A stretch of 29,484 nucleotides of DNA from an uncultured Coriobacteriaceae bacterium (GTDB taxonomy: Bacteria > Actinomycetota > Coriobacteriia > Coriobacteriales > Eggerthellaceae). The notes below the pieces were generated by a model. That model searched no databases. It was not told where the DNA came from and worked only from the letters and a program-made list of their open reading frames with translations. A program made the translations under genes and the position numbers. The DNA is taken from NCBI GenBank assembly GCA_900552585.1, contig USAB01000010.1, positions 1-29,484 of the forward strand, given 5' to 3'. This document shows, piece after piece, positions 25,482 through 29,484 of the stretch (position 1 is its first letter; each line of letters opens with the position of its first letter).

Positions 25482-25560
25482 GCGGGTTCCTCCATTCGTG
25501 GTAATCGGGCGTTACGCTGCCACACGTTGTTCGGCAGCCGCCCGGAAAAGTTTTCGCCAT

Positions 25561-25566
25561 ATTATA
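25561..25566 (-). promoter_or_regulatory. -10 element for lysA-hom
   Basis: TATAAT on the minus strand about 80 nt before the lysA start. The -35 position lacks a good match, so the promoter may be activator-dependent or weak. Confidence 0.4.
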
Positions 25567-25695
25567 GCTACGCCCAACAGGGCTTCGCAGGCGCAGCGCC
25601 ATTTTCGCGCAAAACCACAGACCATTTCACGTGTCGGAAACATGGCAGACGTGTGACAATGGGATTATCGGCCGCCGCAATCGGAAGCGAGAACC

Positions 25696-26148
25696 ATGCA
25701 GAAAACCACCGTCATCGCCGTCGGAAAACTGAAGGAGCGCTTCTGGAAGGACGCCTGCGCCGAGTACCTGAAGCGGCTGGGCAGCTATACGGATACGACC
25801 GTTCGCGAAGTGCCCGACAGCAATCCCGCACGCGAGGAAGCGGGCATATGCGCAGCGCTTGACAAGCTGCCCGCCGACACGCATGTCATCCTTCTGGACA
25901 TCAAGGGCAGGGAAACATCCAGTACGGAACTGTCGCACAAATTGGACGACCTGGCCCTGCACGGCACATCGAACGTGGCGTTCGTCGTTGGCGGGAGCGA
26001 CGGCGTGACGCCTACCGTGAAGGATCGCGCGGACGAGCGCATGAGCTTCGGGCCCATCACTCTCCCCCACAACCTGGCGCGCGTGGTACTGCTGGAGCAG
26101 ATTTACCGCGCGCATAAGATATCGCGCGGCGAACCGTACCATAAATAG
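25696..26148 (+). CDS. rlmH: 23S rRNA pseudouridine-1915 N3-methyltransferase
   Basis: SPOUT-class methyltransferase that methylates N3 of pseudouridine 1915 in helix 69 of 23S rRNA, using S-adenosylmethionine, on assembled 70S ribosomes. 150 residues, slightly shorter than the usual 155-159. The trefoil-knot cofactor site is visible: LLDIKGRETSS near 78, FVVGGSDG near 107, and the C-terminal MSFGPITLPHNLARVVLLEQIYRAHKISRGEPYHK-type end with the conserved RGEPYHK. The ATG at 25696 has a modest GGAAG about 8 nt upstream. Divergent from lysA and not in an operon. Confidence 0.96.
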   Translation: MQKTTVIAVGKLKERFWKDACAEYLKRLGSYTDTTVREVPDSNPAREEAGICAALDKLPADTHVILLDIKGRETSSTELSHKLDDLALHGTSNVAFVVGGSDGVTPTVKDRADERMSFGPITLPHNLARVVLLEQIYRAHKISRGEPYHK

Positions 26149-26246
26149 ATTGCGCTCATGAAGAGCGCAGCCTGCGCCCACCGGCGCTTACGGCAGTTGC
26201 CCCGGGCATTATCCGCGGGCCGCCGCCGTTTGCGCCGCGCAGCCGG

Positions 26247-27860
26247 TTAGCCGCTGTAGTCCGAGCCCAGCACTACCAGGAATTTGCCGCTCACGGTATA
26301 GCTGCCATCGTTCTTCACGGCCGATCCGCAGCCGAGCGCGCTCACGATGGCGTTCGCGCCCTTCTGATGCGAGTCGTCGTTGTACACGACAATCGTAGAG
26401 GTATAGTCCTGCGTGTTGGCGTTGCCGGTGCTGGTGGTGAATCCCAGATTCGAGATGGTGCTGGCCGCCTTCGAGGCCAGCCCGGACGTGGAGGTGCCGT
26501 TCAGGACGGACACTTTGCCGGAATACGATCCGGAAGAGCTGGAACTCGAGCTGGAGCTAGAACTTGAATTGCCGGTAGTTGCCAGGACGGTTCCCGTGGT
26601 GGAGTCCACCTCGTTCGATTCGGCCGGGGACTCGCCGGCATCCATGCGCTCCTTCATGGCAGACCACGTATCCGTGTCCGCCACCTCGTACCAAACGTTG
26701 TCCAGGTATTGCGAAGTGGTGGGGAACTGCGCCGTATACATGTTCGAATCCGTATCGAAGCCCTGGAACGTCTGGGCCAGCGCCAGGATATCCGTGCTGC
26801 TGAGGTCCGTGGTCACATATTCCGACATCGTGGACACGGTATTCGCGATGGTGGCGGCATCGCTGCTCATCATCTTCTTCGCAATGGCCGTCAGCACCAG
26901 GCGCTGGTTCGCGGAACGGTAGACGTCGCCGGCGCCCACGCTGTCGTACGAGTGGCGCGATCGGCACAGGATGAGCGCCTGCTTGCCGTTCAGCGTCTGC
27001 TTACCCTTTTTCAGCGAGCCGCCTGCCTCGCTGTCGTTGATGTCGATGGGCACGTTCACCTCGATGCCGCCGAGCGAATCGACGATGCCCTCGAAGCCGT
27101 CGAAGTTCACTTCCACATAGTGGTCGACATCCACGCCGGTCAGGTTCTCGACCGCTTGCACGGCAAGCGATGCGCCGCCCAGCGTGGATGCCGCGTTGAT
27201 CTTCTGCACGCCGTAATCGCCACCCAGGTCAACGCGCGTATCGCGCGGGATGGACACCAACGCGACCTTCTTAGAGATGGGATCGACACGCGCTAGGATG
27301 ATGGTATCGGCGCGGAACGTGCCGCCGAAGCTGGAGTCGTTGTCGCGCGCTTCGGATTCGTCCGTGCCCAAGATGAAGAAATATGACGGCTGGGATGCCG
27401 CGCTGTTGCCGGAAAGCATCGCAGCCAGGTTGCTATCGATGCCGGAATTCAAGTTACCGTTGATCTTCGCCAGCCATCCGCCGGCAACCGCCACGCCCGC
27501 CACCAGGATCACGGCAAGCGAGGACAGGACGACGGCCAGGATGCGGCGGCGCTTGCGGCGCTTGCGCGCCTGGCCCACGTAATGGCCGCTGGATTCGAAT
27601 TCACGCGCCTTGCTGCGGGCAGAATGCCGCGATGCCGCGGCGCTGCGCGAATACTTCTGGTATTCGGAATTGTCCGCATTGGGATCCAGCGAATAGGCCG
27701 ATGCCTCCTGCGCGACGCGGCGGCTGTTCGCCCCGCCCGCATTCTGGCGGTCGCGTGCCCGGCGCGAGACGGGCCTTCGGGATTCGGCCGAATAGGCGCG
27801 GTTGCTGCGACGACCGCTGGGACGGTTGCCGCCGCGCTCTTGTGGGTACTGTGCACTCAT
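26247..27860 (-). CDS. LytR-CpsA-Psr (LCP) family cell-wall ligase with LytR_C domain
   Basis: Membrane-anchored phosphotransferase that attaches wall polymers from undecaprenyl-linked precursors to peptidoglycan. 537 residues: a long basic, disordered cytoplasmic N-terminus (1-106, ending RKRRKRRR); one membrane helix (~107-129); an extracellular LCP domain (~150-340) with the conserved FRADTIILARVD, SIPRDTRV and later CRSRH-type arginines that bind the lipid pyrophosphate; a linker with twelve consecutive Ser; and a C-terminal LytR_C-like domain (~445-535, starting KVSVLNGTSTSGLA). The ATG at 27860 is chosen because it opens the ordinary reading; its ribosome site is weak, and a TTG 12 codons upstream has none. 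Divergent from the lipoprotein at 28132. Confidence 0.92.
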   Translation of the reverse strand: MSAQYPQERGGNRPSGRRSNRAYSAESRRPVSRRARDRQNAGGANSRRVAQEASAYSLDPNADNSEYQKYSRSAAASRHSARSKAREFESSGHYVGQARKRRKRRRILAVVLSSLAVILVAGVAVAGGWLAKINGNLNSGIDSNLAAMLSGNSAASQPSYFFILGTDESEARDNDSSFGGTFRADTIILARVDPISKKVALVSIPRDTRVDLGGDYGVQKINAASTLGGASLAVQAVENLTGVDVDHYVEVNFDGFEGIVDSLGGIEVNVPIDINDSEAGGSLKKGKQTLNGKQALILCRSRHSYDSVGAGDVYRSANQRLVLTAIAKKMMSSDAATIANTVSTMSEYVTTDLSSTDILALAQTFQGFDTDSNMYTAQFPTTSQYLDNVWYEVADTDTWSAMKERMDAGESPAESNEVDSTTGTVLATTGNSSSSSSSSSSSSGSYSGKVSVLNGTSTSGLASKAASTISNLGFTTSTGNANTQDYTSTIVVYNDDSHQKGANAIVSALGCGSAVKNDGSYTVSGKFLVVLGSDYSG

Positions 27861-28131
27861 GCCACGATTGTCTCTTACGGAAACGCACCCGCGCAAGGAG
27901 AAACCGCCATCCGTACACGATTACCAGATAACTGTAGCGAACCTGCGCAACACTGCCATATCTTTTTCAGAGTAATCTAGGTTATCCGGTTACGGCGAGA
28001 ACATCCCGTTAAGAATGCGGAGGAATGCAGCCCGGCATCTGAAACTTGATACTATGGAAATACGACAGTCGTTTACGGACTGCCCCATCCCTTCGAACAC
28101 CGTTGAAACCGCACCGCATGAAGGAGACCCT

Positions 28132-28737
28132 ATGACCCACGCCAGAACCCGCCTGTTCCCCGTCGTCCTTGCCCTTGCCCTCACAGCGCTGTTCGCCCTG
28201 GCGCTGACCGGGTGCGGCGCGAACGACGACCAGGAAGTCCGCGCGGTTCTGGACGAGAACCTGACCATCAACGACGACGATCTGCAGCAGATTACAGATA
28301 CGCTGAACCAGGAAACGGTGCTGGATGCGTACCACGTGAAGTTGGGCGACTACGTAGGAACGCTGCTGAAGGGATACAGCTACAACATCGATTCCATCCA
28401 GGTGGCGGGCAGCTCGGCAACGGCCACCGTTTCCGTGACGGCGCAGGATTTCTCGACGTCCTTAGACACGTTTGCGAAGTCGATGACGGACAACGCGAAG
28501 GAGCTGAAGAAGCTCCAGAAGGCCAAGGAGACGAAGAGGCTCCGGGAAACCGTGGACGGATACCTGACGGATGCCCTGAACAAGGCGGGAAACAGCACCA
28601 GCAGCACGAGCATCACCGTGCAGCTGCAGAAATCGGATGGCGAATGGAAGCTGTCGGATGAAAGCGGGTTCAAGAGCGACTTGAACGGCGCCATGTTCGG
28701 CAAAACCATGCAGCGCCTGAAGGACGCGCTGCAATAG
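28132..28737 (+). CDS. Lipoprotein of unknown function
   Basis: Exported protein of 201 residues. The signal peptide has a short basic start (THARTR), a hydrophobic core and lipobox LTGC (Cys25), so it should be lipid-anchored outside the membrane. The mature part is acidic and mixed alpha/beta, with a Lys-rich helix near residues 115-140 (KELKKLQKAKETKRLRE) and a closing LQKSDGEWKLSDESGFKSDL segment, reminiscent of NTF2-like or DUF4878-type lipoproteins. I cannot name a family. GGAG lies 5 nt before the ATG at 28132; the frame is open 39 codons further up, but that would hide the signal peptide. Monocistronic, convergent with gatD. Confidence 0.8.
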   Translation: MTHARTRLFPVVLALALTALFALALTGCGANDDQEVRAVLDENLTINDDDLQQITDTLNQETVLDAYHVKLGDYVGTLLKGYSYNIDSIQVAGSSATATVSVTAQDFSTSLDTFAKSMTDNAKELKKLQKAKETKRLRETVDGYLTDALNKAGNSTSSTSITVQLQKSDGEWKLSDESGFKSDLNGAMFGKTMQRLKDALQ

Positions 28738-28869
28738 CGGCCTGCAGCGACGCCAGCTTGTGAGTACTCGGCGCTGCATGCCCGGGCGAACATCCCGTCC
28801 GTGCGTCCCGTCCCGCGGCACGCACTGCACGCAGGCGGTCCTCCGTCATCGCGGCAAAGACGCCCCCCC
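28738..28869. other. Short intergenic gap after the lipoprotein gene
   Basis: No gene or regulatory element recognised, apart from a C8 run (28863-28870) just before the gatD terminator. Confidence 0.4.
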
Positions 28870-28912
28870 CGAACGGCAAGAAGGGCCCGGCAGCAACGTG
28901 CCAGGCCCTTCG
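28870..28912 (-). terminator. Terminator-like hairpin after gatD (possibly bidirectional)
   Basis: Arms AAGGGCC (28881-28887) and GGCCCTT (28904-28910) with inner GGCA/TGCC pairing, 30 nt past the gatD stop. T tracts on both sides are short. Confidence 0.6.
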
Positions 28913-28941
28913 ATTATCCCCGCTGCGCGAAGCGCCACGTG

Positions 28942-29484
28942 CTAGGCGCCGCAGCGCTTTGCCATATACGCGTTCGCCGCCAGCTCCACCGCATCTGCCA
29001 TGCGCGGCAGATGCACGGGCGCACCCGTGCGGCTCTCCACGGCCTTCGCAATCAGATGGTCGGCCACTTCGGGGTTCTTGCCCAGCAGCGGGCCGTGCAG
29101 GTACGAGCCCACGACGTTGCGATAGAGCATGCCGTCGGCGCCGGAATCGTCGTTGTTGCCATGGCCTTCGCCGACCACCTTGCCGAACGGCTGGCCGTCC
29201 GGATCCAGGTACGTGCGGCCGGCATGGTTCTCGTAGCCCACCACCGGGCGTTCCGCCAGCGGGCTGTCCAGCACGATGTTGCCGATAAGCCGGTTGCCGC
29301 TGCCGCCTTCCGCGCGCTTCGTGGTCATGCTCAGGATGCCCAGGCCTTCCAGCATCTCGTCGCCCAGCAGCCATTCGCGACCCAGGATCTGATAGCCACC
29401 GCAGATGGCCAGCAGCACGCCGTCATTTTCCACGTAGGCGCGAATGTCCTCACGCATCTCCAGCAGCTCCTGCGAGGCAAGGTG
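28942..29484 (-). CDS. gatD: Lipid II isoglutaminyl synthase glutamine amidotransferase subunit (5' end outside window)
   Basis: CobB/CobQ-like class I glutamine amidotransferase. With MurT it amidates the alpha-carboxyl of D-Glu in the lipid II stem peptide, giving D-isoglutamine and allowing efficient cross-linking. The last 180 residues are visible; the N-terminus lies beyond 29484. The catalytic cysteine is in VLLAICGGYQILG and the catalytic histidine in GSYLHGPLLGKNP. A conserved GYENHAGRTYL segment lies between them. Cobyric acid synthase is excluded by the short C-terminal part and lack of the CobQ synthetase domain pattern, although only part is seen. MurT is normally the adjacent upstream gene and would lie just outside the window on the right. 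Confidence 0.9.
   Translation of the reverse strand, partial: HLASQELLEMREDIRAYVENDGVLLAICGGYQILGREWLLGDEMLEGLGILSMTTKRAEGGSGNRLIGNIVLDSPLAERPVVGYENHAGRTYLDPDGQPFGKVVGEGHGNNDDSGADGMLYRNVVGSYLHGPLLGKNPEVADHLIAKAVESRTGAPVHLPRMADAVELAANAYMAKRCGA

Noticed and set aside
25482..25560. T-box or lysine riboswitch before lysA
   Set aside because: The leader downstream of the -10 is only ~70 nt, too short for either element, and no conserved motif is visible.
28863..28870. C8 homopolymer as a second phase-variable tract
   Set aside because: It lies between two convergent genes beside a terminator, where a length change would not alter a reading frame or promoter.

Overview
The window is GC-rich, has no rRNA, tRNA, insertion sequence, integrase or CRISPR array, and reads as ordinary chromosome of a Gram-positive actinobacterium. 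The gene set fits the class Coriobacteriia: a type III glutamine synthetase, two MetY-type sulfhydrylases, rplM-rpsI, a feoA-feoA-feoB-Cys-rich-protein operon, an LCP cell-wall ligase, GatD, and a very large sortase-anchored vWA/pilin-repeat adhesin. The class assignment is inference from protein character and gene neighbourhood; no 16S or other marker is present to fix it.

Layout. 1-1239 (-): ABC-F ATPase cut by the left edge. 1392-1853 (+): small two-helix membrane protein. 2108-4204 (-): glutamine synthetase III with a possibly structured 5' leader. 4631-5560 (-): cysteine synthase. 5891-7192 (-): O-acetylhomoserine sulfhydrylase behind a clear promoter and a 228-nt leader that holds a 15-nt tandem repeat, a short reading frame and a hairpin. 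7775-8605 (-): rplM-rpsI with a strong promoter and a paired leader. 8868-12424 (-): ferrous-iron uptake operon. 12663-13667 (-): beta-lactamase-fold lipoprotein. 13801-15081 (+): second MetY-type enzyme. 15205-15977 (+): secreted Fn3-like protein broken by a one-base frameshift. 16325-22375 (-): 2016-residue surface adhesin. 22751-25481 (-): lysA-hom. 25696-26148 (+): rlmH. 26247-27860 (-): LCP protein. 28132-28737 (+): lipoprotein. 28942-29484 (-): gatD cut by the right edge.

How the genes fit together. Three themes recur. The first is nitrogen, sulfur and aspartate-family amino acids: GlnN, CysK, two MetY paralogues, homoserine dehydrogenase and diaminopimelate decarboxylase. Hom makes the homoserine that, once acetylated, MetY sulfhydrylates, and LysA makes lysine from the peptidoglycan precursor meso-DAP. 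The second is iron uptake by Feo. The third is the cell envelope: an LCP ligase, the GatD subunit of the lipid II amidating enzyme, a penicillin-binding-fold lipoprotein, further lipoproteins and an LPXTG-type adhesin.

The signals most worth checking are: (i) the metY leader, where three 15-nt repeats encode an R-M-x-x-L periodic peptide whose stop codon sits in a hairpin loop; (ii) a G7 tract in the adhesin signal-peptide region that separates two overlapping start/Shine-Dalgarno sets in different frames, a possible phase switch; (iii) structured leaders before glnN and rplM; and (iv) a serine-rich block inserted into one pilin domain. Two separate frameshift-like events in G runs (15591 and 22354-22360) could be biology or assembly error, and should be checked against reads first.
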